The notes beneath the pieces are model-generated. The model had not been told where the DNA came from. It ran no database searches and was given only the letters and a program-made list of their open reading frames with translations. A stretch of 32,771 bases of DNA. Origin: an uncultured Mycoplasmatota bacterium (lineage in GTDB: Bacteria > Bacillota_I > Bacilli_A > RF39 > UBA660). The position numbers and the translations under genes were made by a program. Positions 15,102-24,514 of the stretch are shown one piece after another (the stretch's first letter is position 1; each line of letters opens with the position of its first letter). The stretch covers positions 1 through 32,771 of the forward strand of contig CAMSCJ010000018.1 of the NCBI GenBank assembly GCA_947056845.1, read 5' to 3'.

Positions 15102-15269
15102 TTATTTTGTTTCTTTATGAGCAGTTGTCTTTTGACATTTTGGACAAAATTTATTTAATTCTAAACGATCAGTAGTATTTCTTTTATTTTTTTCAGTACG
15201 ATAGTTTTGTTCACCGCAAATAGTACATTTTAGAGTAATCCTTTCTCTAGCTTCTCCTTTTTTAGCCAT
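15102..15269 (-). CDS. rpmG: 50S ribosomal protein L33 (zinc-binding form)
   Basis: This 55-residue protein is encoded from ATG 15269, with AAAGGAGGG eight bases upstream, to TAA 15104-15102. The sequence [19 protein letters not shown], then [10 protein letters not shown] and [20 protein letters not shown], is L33. Two CxxC pairs (CTIC and CPKC) form the zinc ribbon, so this is the Zn-dependent paralogue type. It lies between pbp2 and efp on the same strand; in Bacillus an rpmG copy sits in the same neighbourhood. Confidence 0.97.
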   Translation of the reverse strand: MAKKGEARERITLKCTICGEQNYRTEKNKRNTTDRLELNKFCPKCQKTTAHKETK

Positions 15270-15312
15270 ACTCTTTTCCCTCCTTTTGATAACTACATAC
15301 TATTATAACAAA

Positions 15313-17397
15313 TTATTGATAAATTTCAAAGAATTTTTTTGAAACTTCGTAAGATATTCGTTTATTTACAGCTGAGGCGTAAGAATTTCCATTATAATAA
15401 TGTGTATAATCCGGAGAAATTACTGTAAAAGTAACAATTGGATTGTCATAAGGCGCATAAGCTACAAATGTATTAGTTAGTGTTTCTTTATCGATTTTGC
15501 CATCGGAATCCGTATCAATAAAACTTTGACTTGTACCAGTTTTACCAGCAGCATTAAGGCTTCCTTCTATATAGCCATAACCTGTTCCACCTGTAATAAC
15601 TTCTCTAAATCCAAGTTTAACACGATTTAAAAATTGTTCCTCTGTTTCAACTTTATTTAGAATAGTTGGTTCAACTTTATAAATTATTTCATTATCAACA
15701 CTTGAATGGACCTCTTTTAATAAATTAAATTTCATGCGATTTCCACCATTAGCTATCGTACTAATATATTGTGAAAGTTGAATAGGCGTATAAGTATCAT
15801 ATTGACCAATTGAAAAATCCAAAAGTAATCCTGCTTGTGTACTGTCCCCAATATATCCTAAACTCTCAACTGGTAAATCAATCTCTGTTTTAACACCTAA
15901 ACCAAATTGATTAAATGTTTTTCGGTAAACATCAAAAGCCTCAGGATCAATTTTTAAAGGACTATCATACTGATAATAACCTTTGCCTACATTAATAGCT
16001 GTTCTGAATTGATACGTATTAGACGATTGCTTTAACGCAGTTATATCATTAATAGTACCTAAATATGTCCAAGAACATTTTTCTTTGGTTGCAGCAATTT
16101 TAATACAACTATCATCTCTTACTTCACCGATTTGTAAAGCTCCCGTATTATATCCAACAATGTGCGAAGCACCCTTTACAACTGAACCTACCGCTACTGG
16201 CGAAGTCAAAATACCTGGTGTATAATCATAAATTTTATAGCCATCACTAGTCCATACAATTTGCTTACCAGCCATAGCTAAAATTTCACCAGTATTTGGA
16301 TCGGTAATAACTACAAATGAACGATTGTAAAATTCTGTATTCGGTTCGTTTTTCGTAATTAATAATTGCTCTTCTAAAATTTCTTCAACACTTTTTTGCA
16401 ATTCAATATCAATAGTTAAATATAAATCATTACCTCTTTCTCCTTCTTCTAACAATGATAAAACACCACCATTTGATATTTCATAAACATTTTTTTTACC
16501 ACGTAAAAAATCTTCATATTGATATTCTAAATAACTTAAACCAACACGATCATTAAGATTATATCCTTTAGCTAAATAATAATCTTTCAGCTCGTAAGGT
16601 ATTCCACTAGAAGATGTAGAGACATTACCTAAAATTGAGCGAAAAACATCACCATTTGGATAATTTCTATCCCAATCAAGCTCAGTATTAACACCTTTCA
16701 AATTAGATAAATTTTCCGATATATATGCATACTCAAAATCAGTAATATCGTTACCTCTTTTTAAAACCTTAGTATCATAATAATATCCTGTGTTCATTAA
16801 AGCATAAATAAGTGCTGCCTTTTTACTAGTTTCATCATAATATTTTAAATTTTCTTCTGAAACACGTTCTTTTTTTAAATTATTAATATCTGTATTAGTA
16901 ATCTCCCTAGCTTTGAGGCTGCTCCATTCAGCATCTGTTATTAAATTGTTCGCCTCATCACTATTATTTATAATCCAAAAATTTTTTAAATCATCACTTG
17001 TAAGCTTATTAATATTAACATCTAAAATATCTGCTAATTTATAAGCTAACTCAACTTCCTCATTAACTTTAACACCTGATATTTTTTTATACGTAATCAT
17101 TTTAACAGGTTCATTATCAACAATTAACTTGCCATTTCGGTCATAAATTCTTCCACGAGGTGCAGTCGCTCCTTCAACTAATTGAACACTTAAATCTTGT
17201 TTTTTTTCTAAATACTTAGTATGATTCACAATTTGAACAGAGTATAAACCAATTAATAAAATTAAATTAAGTAAAATTACTAGGCCAATTAATATATTAT
17301 ATCTTCTTAAAATTATTGCTTCTAAATTTCTTTTTGTTGTATTACTACGATAAATGCTTTTTTTACTTTTTTTGGATTTTAGAGTATGCATTTTCAT
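15313..17397 (-). CDS. Class B penicillin-binding protein 2 (elongation transpeptidase)
   Basis: The protein has 694 residues. A basic cytoplasmic tail (about 30 residues) precedes one membrane helix (ILIGLVILLNLILLIGLYSVQ). A pedestal domain follows with GATAPRGRIYDRNGKLIVDN. The transpeptidase domain has all three motifs: SxxK in VAVGSVVKGASH, SxN in LKQSSNTYQF and KTG in AAGKTGTSQSF. It cross-links peptidoglycan outside the membrane, most likely in the elongation complex (PbpA/MrdA type). It lacks PASTA domains. The start overlaps the sod reading frame by 35 bases and has no clear SD, so translation may be coupled; ATG 17391 is an alternative. The sod-pbp order matches Bacillus sodA-yqgE-pbpA with yqgE lost. 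Confidence 0.92.
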   Translation of the reverse strand: MKMHTLKSKKSKKSIYRSNTTKRNLEAIILRRYNILIGLVILLNLILLIGLYSVQIVNHTKYLEKKQDLSVQLVEGATAPRGRIYDRNGKLIVDNEPVKMITYKKISGVKVNEEVELAYKLADILDVNINKLTSDDLKNFWIINNSDEANNLITDAEWSSLKAREITNTDINNLKKERVSEENLKYYDETSKKAALIYALMNTGYYYDTKVLKRGNDITDFEYAYISENLSNLKGVNTELDWDRNYPNGDVFRSILGNVSTSSSGIPYELKDYYLAKGYNLNDRVGLSYLEYQYEDFLRGKKNVYEISNGGVLSLLEEGERGNDLYLTIDIELQKSVEEILEEQLLITKNEPNTEFYNRSFVVITDPNTGEILAMAGKQIVWTSDGYKIYDYTPGILTSPVAVGSVVKGASHIVGYNTGALQIGEVRDDSCIKIAATKEKCSWTYLGTINDITALKQSSNTYQFRTAINVGKGYYQYDSPLKIDPEAFDVYRKTFNQFGLGVKTEIDLPVESLGYIGDSTQAGLLLDFSIGQYDTYTPIQLSQYISTIANGGNRMKFNLLKEVHSSVDNEIIYKVEPTILNKVETEEQFLNRVKLGFREVITGGTGYGYIEGSLNAAGKTGTSQSFIDTDSDGKIDKETLTNTFVAYAPYDNPIVTFTVISPDYTHYYNGNSYASAVNKRISYEVSKKFFEIYQ

Positions 17398-17989
17398 AGT
17401 TTTTATTTATATTATTAAAATCAATAATTTTAAAGAAATTTTCAATATATTCACCGCGGCTATTTTTATAAACTAAATAATATGCATGCTCCCATAAATC
17501 AAGAGCCATAATAGGTATTAGACCATATAAATATGGTGTTTCTTGATTTGATGTATTAATTATTTCTAGATCACCACTTTTATTAACAACTAAAAAAGTA
17601 TAGCCAGATCCGACTACATAGTTAGCTGTTTTAATAAATTCTTTTTTAAAATCTTCAAAACTACCAAATTGATTAATTATTTTATTACGAATTGTTCCAA
17701 TTGGCACATTAATATTTTTATCACTCATCGAATAAAAATATAACTCATGATTAATAACTCCACCTAAATTATATAAAACATCATCTCTAACATTAAGCGG
17801 AATTTCATCAATATGATTAACTAAATCTTCTTTAGTATAACGATAATCATAGTTAACACTATCAAGGAGTTTATTTAACTTTTCTAAATATCCTAAATAA
17901 TGTTTATTATAATGCGTATCAATTGTATCAGCATTTAAGATTGGTTCTAAGGCATCATAAGAATATGGTAAAGAAATACGTTTATACAT
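17363..17989 (-). CDS. Iron/manganese superoxide dismutase
   Basis: This is a 208-residue protein from ATG 17989, whose SD is GGGTGAT; the in-frame TTG four codons upstream lies at the start of that SD. Metal ligands are all present: His26 (DTHYNKHY), His81 (GVINHELYF), Asp164 and His168 (ALDLWEHAYYLVY). It converts superoxide to peroxide and oxygen in the cytoplasm. GSGYTFLVV replaces the usual GSGW.WLV, so the active-site tryptophan region is altered. I cannot separate Fe from Mn use by eye. Its 3' end overlaps the start of the PBP gene by 35 bases. Confidence 0.93.
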   Translation of the reverse strand: MYKRISLPYSYDALEPILNADTIDTHYNKHYLGYLEKLNKLLDSVNYDYRYTKEDLVNHIDEIPLNVRDDVLYNLGGVINHELYFYSMSDKNINVPIGTIRNKIINQFGSFEDFKKEFIKTANYVVGSGYTFLVVNKSGDLEIINTSNQETPYLYGLIPIMALDLWEHAYYLVYKNSRGEYIENFFKIIDFNNINKNYENAYSKIQKK

Positions 17990-18074
17990 AAAATCACCCA
18001 ATAATATTTTATGGATTTTACTTTAGTTTATTCTTAAATTTTCAAGTTTAGAATATATTATTAATGGTGATATA

Positions 18075-18338
18075 ATGAAAAATTTTTTTATAAAAAGATA
18101 TATTGATAAATTAACCATACAAGATGTGAAAAGTTTTGCTACTTCAAATAATATTATTTTAACTGAAGAGCAATCAATATATATATTTAATTTAATTAAA
18201 AATGATTGGCAACAAATATTAAATAATGATACTTATGTTCTAAATAAAATAAAGGAAAAATTTGATTGTGAAACAAGTAAAAAAGTCGAAAAACTATATT
18301 ATGAATATAAGAAAAAATATCAAAATTATTTAAGCTAG
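18075..18338 (+). CDS. Small DUF2624-like protein (YqfT-like)
   Basis: The product is an 87-residue, highly charged, all-helical protein; SD is GGTGATATA. The pattern (IDKLTIQDVKSFATSNNIILTEEQSIYIFNLIK, then a C-terminal KVEKLYYEYKKKY) resembles Bacillus YqfT (DUF2624): 'lT.eel.k.akqy.i.it..qa..i...lk'. In Bacillus yqfT is next to nfo, and here it is convergent with nfo across a shared terminator. That context raises confidence in the assignment. Function unknown. Confidence 0.6.
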   Translation: MKNFFIKRYIDKLTIQDVKSFATSNNIILTEEQSIYIFNLIKNDWQQILNNDTYVLNKIKEKFDCETSKKVEKLYYEYKKKYQNYLS

Positions 18339-18341
18339 GAT

Positions 18342-18387
18342 AAAAAAACACTAAATAATTTTAACAATTTTATTTAAGTGTTTTTTA
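18342..18387. terminator. Bidirectional intrinsic terminator
   Basis: AAAAAACACT with AAATAA pairs with TTATTT and AGTGTTTTTT across a short AT-rich loop. It serves the DUF2624-like gene (plus) and nfo (minus). Confidence 0.75.
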
Positions 18388-18395
18388 TATACAAA

Positions 18396-19298
18396 TCATT
18401 TATAATAATTTCTAATTTCTGTTATTAAATTAGGATTATTTTTTTTACTCTTTATCATTTCAATTTCTTGTTTATAGGGCGGATATAACCTTTCTTTACT
18501 ATCATCATCAAAAGTAACATAAGGTGTTTCTAAAATTTTAGGAATATTTTCAATTCTTGAATTATAAATAACATTAATCAAATTATCAAAACCAATTGTA
18601 CCTATGCCAAAATTTTCGTGTCTATCCTTATGTGAAGATATAACATTTTTACTATCATTTATATGAATACAACCTACTTTTTCTAACCCAATTTTTTCCT
18701 GAGCTTCATCTAATATTTTATCAAAATTTTCTATATGATAACCAGCATCATTTAAGTGACAAGTATCTAAGCATACACCAATTTTATCTTTATATTTTAT
18801 ATTATCGATAATATATTTTAGTTCATCAAAACTAATCCCTAGTTCTGAACCTTTTCCCGCCATTGTTTCTAATAAAACACGTACCTTAGTATTTTTATCA
18901 ATAACAGCATTTAAGGCGTCAACTATATTATTAAGTCCTTGTTCACGAGGTAATTTTAAAGCACTACCTGGATGAAGGACAACTTGGCCCACTCCCAATA
19001 ATTCCACTCTATCGAGTTCCTCTTTCAAAAATCTAACATTAAAATCAAAATTTTCGGCATTTGCTAAATTAACAATATAAGGAGCATGAACAACTACATT
19101 TTCTAAAAAAATATTATTTTCTTTCATTAGTTGATAGGCTTCATAAGTTAGATTATCATTAATAGTTGAACGATTAGTATTCTGTGGTGCTCCTGTATAA
19201 AACATAAATGCATTAGCCCCATAACTAAGTGCTTCTTTAACACTACCTAATAATTGAGTACCTTTATTAAATGAAACATGTGAACCGATTATTAACAT
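18396..19298 (-). CDS. nfo: Endonuclease IV (AP endonuclease)
   Basis: The product has 300 residues, within the family's usual range. It is a TIM-barrel enzyme with three zinc ions that cuts 5' of abasic sites in base excision repair. Signatures: IGSHVSFNKG at the start, VVVHAPYIVNLAN, GQVVLHPGSALK, VRVLLETMAGKGSELG (metal Glu), IGVCLDTCHLNDAGY (Asp and His), CIHINDSKN and DRHENFGIGTIG (Asp/His ligands near residue 230). SD AGAGGTA precedes the ATG. It forms its own unit, convergent with the DUF2624-like gene. Confidence 0.97.
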   Translation of the reverse strand: MLIIGSHVSFNKGTQLLGSVKEALSYGANAFMFYTGAPQNTNRSTINDNLTYEAYQLMKENNIFLENVVVHAPYIVNLANAENFDFNVRFLKEELDRVELLGVGQVVLHPGSALKLPREQGLNNIVDALNAVIDKNTKVRVLLETMAGKGSELGISFDELKYIIDNIKYKDKIGVCLDTCHLNDAGYHIENFDKILDEAQEKIGLEKVGCIHINDSKNVISSHKDRHENFGIGTIGFDNLINVIYNSRIENIPKILETPYVTFDDDSKERLYPPYKQEIEMIKSKKNNPNLITEIRNYYK

Positions 19299-19367
19299 AA
19301 TATACCTCTTTTCTTCTTATATTTTTACATAATTCAGTGTGATCAAATAAATTTAATAAATCAGAAT

Positions 19368-20264
19368 TTATTTGCTACTTAAAAAATCCTTAATATTATT
19401 TATTGTTTGAGTAGTTGCTCTAATATCGCTTTATTTTGAATTTCCACATATCTTATTTGTATAAATTGTTTTTTGGTGATGAATTATTTCTTGTGTTTTT
19501 GGTATATTACTAACGTAATCACATATATGATAATTTGTTCCTGTATCTAACCATTTTTTTAATGCATTAACATCATAACAACATCCTATAGTAGTATTAA
19601 CATAAATTTTTCCATTTCCTAATTGCTTAAACTCTCTTTCAGTTAATAAAACTACATCTCTATTCAAATGAGTCGAAATTATATCACATTTCCTTAGTAA
19701 TTCTTCAAGTGGAAGATACTTAATTCCTTTATCCTCTTCTTTAATCTTTCTAGATTTACTATAATAATATACATCTGCTCCAAAATACTTAAGAGCATTA
19801 GCAACCATAGTACCTATTTTCCCAAGACCTATAATTCCTATTTTTATATCTGTTAATTCGTAAGGTCTATCTTTCCATTGTTTATCCCCCAATCCATGTA
19901 ATAATCTTATTAATTAAGAGATAATATATTCTGGAACGGCTTCATCGCCATAATCTTTTAAATACTTAACTGTAATACCTTTTTTCGCAGCTACTTTCAT
20001 ATCTAAATTTGAATATTTATCACCATAATACGAGCAACTCATACCAATATATTTTATATTATTGCATCTATCTAAAATGTTCTTAGATATCTTAGTAGTA
20101 AAAGATAATAAAATACAGTCTGCATTGTCAATTCTATTTATGATTTCATTTTCTGACTCAGGTTTTGAATTATAGAAAACTACCTCTTTTGAATACTTTT
20201 CTAGCTCACTTTTTCCTTCCTCAGTAATTAAAATTGGTTCTAAAACAACAATTTTATTAAACAT
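19368..20264 (-). pseudogene. D-isomer specific 2-hydroxyacid dehydrogenase, two in-frame nonsense codons
   Basis: A single 298-codon frame runs from ATG 20264 (SD AAGGGG) to TAA 19370-19368, broken only by TAA at 19916-19914 and at 19433-19431. Read through, it is a normal-length family member. An N-terminal substrate domain (KIVVLEPILITEEG) leads to DEAVPEYIIS-stop-LIRLLHG, then the NAD-binding GIIGLGKIGTMVANAL (GxGxxG). VNTTIGCCYDVNALKKW follows, and after the second stop SDIRATTQTINNIKDFL. Related proteins read 'EYVISELIRLLHG', so the first stop probably arose from GAA. The usual catalytic Arg (N..RG) is not obvious, so the ancestor may itself have been an atypical member. Confidence 0.85.
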
Positions 20265-20398
20265 AATTATTACCCCTTAATTATAAATTTATAATTCTAA
20301 AAAATAAATTCGATTCTATAATATAAATATTAAGAACTTTTAATATATATTTATCTCTTTTTACAAAAACTATTTTGTAAAAAAATATAACAATGACC

Positions 20399-20929
20399 TT
20401 ATTTTGGCAATGTTAAACTTAAGCATTTATTATATTCTCTATATTTCAAAAAGCACTTTTTGGGATTTGTAATTATTTTGCCATGATCATCATAATTTGA
20501 TACATCTCCATAAAAACCATTTTTATGATACCAAATACCATCATTATGTTGCCTTAAAAAGTGAAAATCTTCTAATAAATTCTGATTATACCATGTTATA
20601 AATAAAGCAATTTTCCATTCATTACTGCTTATTTTATCTAATGGACTAATTTCTCTAAATACTATTCCTAATGCATTAAAATCTAAATAAAGATTATTTA
20701 TTAAATCATTGTATGAAAAGACTTCTTTAGAAAAAAAATCAATTTTAGAATTGGCTATCACACCAGGCTCATAAGCACCATATTTAATTTTGTATTGTGG
20801 AATATCTAAGCCTAAAGCATAAGCATAACAATTAGTGTTATGTCCACTAGTCCACTCCTTTTTACCTATATCAATGCTACTTCTTAATTCTTGTAATGAC
20901 ATTTTTAATCCATTTTCATAAGTTTGCAT
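20399..20929 (-). CDS. Unknown protein with Cys/His hydrolase-like motifs
   Basis: This 176-residue protein has SD AGGTGT upstream and no signal peptide. HNTNCYAYALGLD (Cys near residue 34) opens the conserved part. GAYEPGVIA follows, then FHFLRQHNDGIWYHKNGFYG (about residues 122-141) and DDHGKIITNPKKC. The paired 'NCYAYAL' and 'DFH..RQ..DG.W.HK.G' motifs recur in unnamed proteins of phages and gut bacteria and look like a papain- or CHAP-like Cys-His arrangement. No activity can be assigned. It lies between a pseudogene and chbG and is separated from both by more than 130 bases, so it is probably transcribed alone. Confidence 0.6.
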   Translation of the reverse strand: MQTYENGLKMSLQELRSSIDIGKKEWTSGHNTNCYAYALGLDIPQYKIKYGAYEPGVIANSKIDFFSKEVFSYNDLINNLYLDFNALGIVFREISPLDKISSNEWKIALFITWYNQNLLEDFHFLRQHNDGIWYHKNGFYGDVSNYDDHGKIITNPKKCFLKYREYNKCLSLTLPK

Positions 20930-21072
20930 ATAAATACACCTCGATAATTAAATATTATATCATATTGCATTAAAATATCAAACTTTTTAAGTAATAAGCA
21001 ACTATAACAATAGCATCATAATAAATTTACTGAAAATTATTCTAACTTTTAATATATATTCTAAACAAAATA

Positions 21073-21813
21073 CTATAAATCACTATATGTACTAAGATTA
21101 TATTCACTATAAAAACAATTATCTTTTAATTTTTTTAACTCATTAAGTTCAACTTCACGTAATAAATAAGAGGTTCTTTGTTTAGTATCCTCATCAACAT
21201 AACCACAATGCGTTAATATTTCAATACTATCGCAATATTTATGATTATTAACAAAATTAACAATATTTTCCCATCTTGCACCCTCATCGTAAAAATCAAA
21301 ACTAAATTCATCTGGTGTTTTTATACCATTACGCCTAACCTCCTCTCTAAAATCAGCGTCCATCGTTCTTAACGGCAATTTATATTCTAAAGCCAAATCA
21401 ATTAAGGCTTTCCTAATAGAACTATTTACATGAATAAAATGGTGATAATCTAAATGATCTATTCTCACATTATAAGACAAAAGTTTCTCAATTTGCGCCT
21501 TTATTTCTTTATAAGCATCAGCATAAGTAATATCTACTTCATTATTTTCAACTTTACCATGTTTATGAAAAAATCCTTCATCATCAACTAAAGAATTAAC
21601 ATCATTAGATATAGGTGGCCCTTGTGTTAAATTAATGTGTAATCCTAATCCAAGTGAACTATTTTCTTTCCACTTCGAAATAGCATCCCAAACGTATGGC
21701 ATATTTATCATAATGGTAGTTGAACTAATAAGACCATTTTGATAAGCTTCTATTATTCCCTTATTGATACTTTCTGACAAACCAAAGTCATCAGCATTAA
21801 TAATTAATTTCAA
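21073..21813 (-). CDS. chbG: ChbG/YdjC-family carbohydrate deacetylase
   Basis: The product is 246 residues if TTG 21813 is used. GGAGA lies eight bases upstream, and the protein then starts with LKLIINADDFG, as usual in this family; the in-frame ATG five codons upstream lies ahead of that SD. Metal and catalytic motifs are NADDFG (Asp-Asp), GLGLHINLTQGPP (His) and IDHLDYHHFIHVN (His cluster near residue 120). EILTHCGYVDED near the end is also typical. Members remove acetyl groups from chitooligosaccharides or related N-acetyl sugars. The next gene upstream on the same strand is nagZ, which fits amino-sugar salvage. Confidence 0.9.
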   Translation of the reverse strand: MKLIINADDFGLSESINKGIIEAYQNGLISSTTIMINMPYVWDAISKWKENSSLGLGLHINLTQGPPISNDVNSLVDDEGFFHKHGKVENNEVDITYADAYKEIKAQIEKLLSYNVRIDHLDYHHFIHVNSSIRKALIDLALEYKLPLRTMDADFREEVRRNGIKTPDEFSFDFYDEGARWENIVNFVNNHKYCDSIEILTHCGYVDEDTKQRTSYLLREVELNELKKLKDNCFYSEYNLSTYSDL

Positions 21814-21892
21814 AAAAATCATCTCCAAAATCTATTATACTATAGTTTATAATAATAAACAAATTATACTTTTAAAAATTTAGTATTTAAAT

Positions 21893-21920
21893 ATAAAAAT
21901 CCCCATGAATATCATGAGGA
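21893..21920 (-). terminator. Intrinsic terminator of nagZ
   Basis: TCCTCATG pairs with CATGGGGA around a short loop on the minus strand, followed by TTTTTAT. Confidence 0.7.
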
Positions 21921-21926
21921 ATATTT

Positions 21927-23285
21927 TTATTTAATTTTATCAACCATTAGACCTTTATAATACTTCCATGCTAACACTTTCAAAACCGCATTATCAAGAA
22001 CACTCTCGCTTATTGTCCCATCATTTATAGCATCTTTAATATCATTAACACTCTCTACATAATCGGTCACAATCAATAAATCATTACCAGCCAAAATGGC
22101 TTTAACTGTAGCTGAGCCAGTTATATTATCAGTTACGGCTTTCATTGATAAATCATCAGTAATAATAACACCAGTAAAATTCAATTTATTTCTAAGTAAA
22201 TTATGGATATCAGATGATAATGAAGCTGGATTATTTTGATCAATACTATTAACAGTATTATGGCTAACTAAAATAGCTTCGGCTCCTGCTTTAATTCCCG
22301 CCGTAAATGGTGGTAAATCATTATTTAAAATATCATCATAACTTCTTGTATCAGTAGTTGCCCCTAAATGCGTATCAGCATTGTTTCCATAACCAGGGAA
22401 ATGTTTTAATGTATAAGAAACTTTGCTCCCTTTACTAGCATCTATTACTGTCTTCGCATATTCACTTGTTTTGGTTGTATCTAAACCAATCGTTCTTTTA
22501 TACATATAATCATTAGGATCAGTTGAAACATCAACTACTGGAGCTAAATTAACATTAATGCCTAGCTCTTGTAGGATTTTACTTTTATTAATTGTATCCT
22601 CCTTAATTAGACTAAACCCGCCTTCTTTATATAATTGCTGCGAAGATTTAAAAGGAGCACTAACTAAATTTTTATTAGAACTTACTCTAACAACACTTCC
22701 CCCTTCTTCATCTACCGCAATTAACAAAGGAATATCCGAAGCTTCCTGAAATCCTTTAATCATGTTGACTACTTCTTGTTTTGTTTTAGAATTAAAATCT
22801 TTAGCAAACAATAAATACCCACCAAAATGATACTTTGTTAAGTCTTCTATCTTATTTGTATCAGGAACCCTAACTAATAATAATTGACCTATTTTTTCAT
22901 CTAAAGATAAAGTTTCCAATTTTGTTTGAGCCATTTTATAAAAATCAGCAAATATATCATTATTAGTAACTGCTTTAGTCGACTGATTTGAAGTTGTATA
23001 ATTAATCACATTGATACTTTGATTAGATATATCTTTATTTAAAACACCTGTATATTCTAAAACAACTGTATCACCAGATTCTAATGTAAAATCATTAATA
23101 TTATCAAAAGTATAAATAATATTATTTCCATCTCTAACCATCACCAAATCATCAGATACAGTTAGTACCATTGCCGTTAAATATTTAGATTCATTCTTAG
23201 TTGAACTATTTTTAATTAAAAATATGATAGACAAGACAATTATAAATAATAGAACAGCAATTATAATCTTAGTTCTTTTACCCAT
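21927..23285 (-). CDS. nagZ: GH3 beta-N-acetylhexosaminidase (NagZ type), membrane-anchored
   Basis: The protein has 452 residues, and SD AAGGAG precedes the ATG. An N-terminal hydrophobic helix (IIIAVLLFIIVLSIIFLI) anchors or exports the protein. A beta-rich segment of about 90 residues follows, with no family I can name. The GH3 barrel starts near residue 125 (LSLDEKIGQLLLVRV). Signatures are IAVDEEGGSVVR, GINVNLAPVVDVSTDP, the catalytic His loop KHFPGYGNNADTHLG and the nucleophile Asp in GVIITDDLSMKAV. It lacks the extra C-terminal GH3 domain, as NagZ enzymes do. It likely removes GlcNAc from peptidoglycan fragments outside the membrane. chbG lies downstream after a terminator. Confidence 0.9.
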   Translation of the reverse strand: MGKRTKIIIAVLLFIIVLSIIFLIKNSSTKNESKYLTAMVLTVSDDLVMVRDGNNIIYTFDNINDFTLESGDTVVLEYTGVLNKDISNQSINVINYTTSNQSTKAVTNNDIFADFYKMAQTKLETLSLDEKIGQLLLVRVPDTNKIEDLTKYHFGGYLLFAKDFNSKTKQEVVNMIKGFQEASDIPLLIAVDEEGGSVVRVSSNKNLVSAPFKSSQQLYKEGGFSLIKEDTINKSKILQELGINVNLAPVVDVSTDPNDYMYKRTIGLDTTKTSEYAKTVIDASKGSKVSYTLKHFPGYGNNADTHLGATTDTRSYDDILNNDLPPFTAGIKAGAEAILVSHNTVNSIDQNNPASLSSDIHNLLRNKLNFTGVIITDDLSMKAVTDNITGSATVKAILAGNDLLIVTDYVESVNDIKDAINDGTISESVLDNAVLKVLAWKYYKGLMVDKIK

Positions 23286-23338
23286 ATAAAACTCCTTCCT
23301 ATAATAAATTATATTACTTTCATAAACGATTATGCAAC

Positions 23339-24370
23339 TTACAAATTATTGACATTTTTATGTAAGGCTCTATTAATTCCATTACCAATGACATCACTTA
23401 ACTTATCCATTTCAAAATCTACTTCCTTTGGAGTAACCATTAAATTATATCCAATTGGTGTTAGTACCTCAAATATTAACTGTTTAACTTCATCATCATT
23501 TAAACTACCAATCATTCCAAATAATTTATGTTTTAGCTCTTCATCAATTGTTACATCTTTTTTTAAATAATTTATATTACCTACGGTTAATCGGTTACTT
23601 GGTTTATTAATAGTATCTTTAGTATATGAAAAATGCTTATACATATAATTTATAGTATCACTAACAATTGTCACCGCATCAACAACGGTTGGAACACCAA
23701 CCGCAATAACAGGTTTTCCAACTGTATCTTTAGAAATCTCTTTTCTTTTATTACCGATTCCACTACCTGGATGAATACCTGTATCTGTCATTTGAATAGT
23801 ACGATTAACTCGCTCTATTGACTGACTGGCTAAAGCATCAATTACAATAATAAAATCTACTGCAAGTGAATTTATAATACTAGTTAGTAAATCGCTTGTT
23901 TCAATACCAGTTGTCCCCATTACTCCAGGAGAAATAGCTGATACTCTTCTAAATCCTTCCTCAACATTACCATACATAAACAAATGATTTGTAACTAATA
24001 TATTATTAATTGTAAGTGGACCTAAAGCATCTGGTGTTGAATTAGAATTTCCTAAACCGATAATTAAACATGAAGAATCTTCTTTAATTGCTATTTTTTT
24101 TAGCAACTCTTTTAATTTAAGACTAAAAATATCCTTCACTTTTTCTTTTCTGTTATAATCTGTTATATCTGTGAATTCAATTGTTATATAATTCCCAACT
24201 TTTTTCTCAATTTTTTTACTACCCATTTCATCAATATATACATGTGTAATTTTAATATCATCATACTTCTCTTCCTTACAACTAATTCCTTCTACTTTAT
24301 TTTGACCAATTGCTTCAATAGCTAAATCGGTTCGAAGTTGATATTTACTTAAATCAATATCATGTTCCAT
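23339..24370 (-). CDS. gpr: Spore germination protease GPR
   Basis: The product has 343 residues from ATG 24370 (SD GGGTGATAAA; the in-frame TTG four codons upstream lies just before the SD). GPR cleaves small acid-soluble spore proteins at germination. The start DIDLSKYQLRTDLAIEA includes the propeptide and the conserved RTDLA..A. Core signatures are CLIIGLGNSNSTPDALGP, AISPGVMGTTGIETSD, DFIIVIDALASQSIERVN, TDTGIHPGSGIGNKRKEIS and VIAVGVPTVVDAVT. All are typical of the intact enzyme. It is divergent from rpsT, as in Bacillus. It is good evidence for sporulation capacity now or in the recent past. Confidence 0.96.
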   Translation of the reverse strand: MEHDIDLSKYQLRTDLAIEAIGQNKVEGISCKEEKYDDIKITHVYIDEMGSKKIEKKVGNYITIEFTDITDYNRKEKVKDIFSLKLKELLKKIAIKEDSSCLIIGLGNSNSTPDALGPLTINNILVTNHLFMYGNVEEGFRRVSAISPGVMGTTGIETSDLLTSIINSLAVDFIIVIDALASQSIERVNRTIQMTDTGIHPGSGIGNKRKEISKDTVGKPVIAVGVPTVVDAVTIVSDTINYMYKHFSYTKDTINKPSNRLTVGNINYLKKDVTIDEELKHKLFGMIGSLNDDEVKQLIFEVLTPIGYNLMVTPKEVDFEMDKLSDVIGNGINRALHKNVNNL

Positions 24371-24453
24371 TTTATCACCCAATAATATTGTGGATAATTT
24401 AACATTTTTTATTTTGTTTTATCATATATTTATAATAAAAAATATCATTTTTG

Positions 24454-24482
24454 TTGCTTTTTTCATTAATTTTTGTTAAAAT
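24454..24482 (+). promoter_or_regulatory. Promoter of rpsT
   Basis: TTGCTT (24454-24459), 17 bases and TAAAAT (24477-24482) lie 33 bases before the rpsT ATG. Confidence 0.5.
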
Positions 24483-24514
24483 TAAATTACTTGAATTAAC
24501 TGGGAGGTGAAATT

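Noticed and set aside
19368..20264. Alternative genetic code (TAA or TGA reassigned)
   Set aside because: TAA, TAG and TGA end many well-bounded genes here, often inside terminator stems, and tryptophan is TGG.
20340..20398. Possible terminator after the 176-residue gene (TTTTTACAAAA inverted repeat)
   Set aside because: The stem is almost all A-T, lies away from the stop codon and has no T-run after it.
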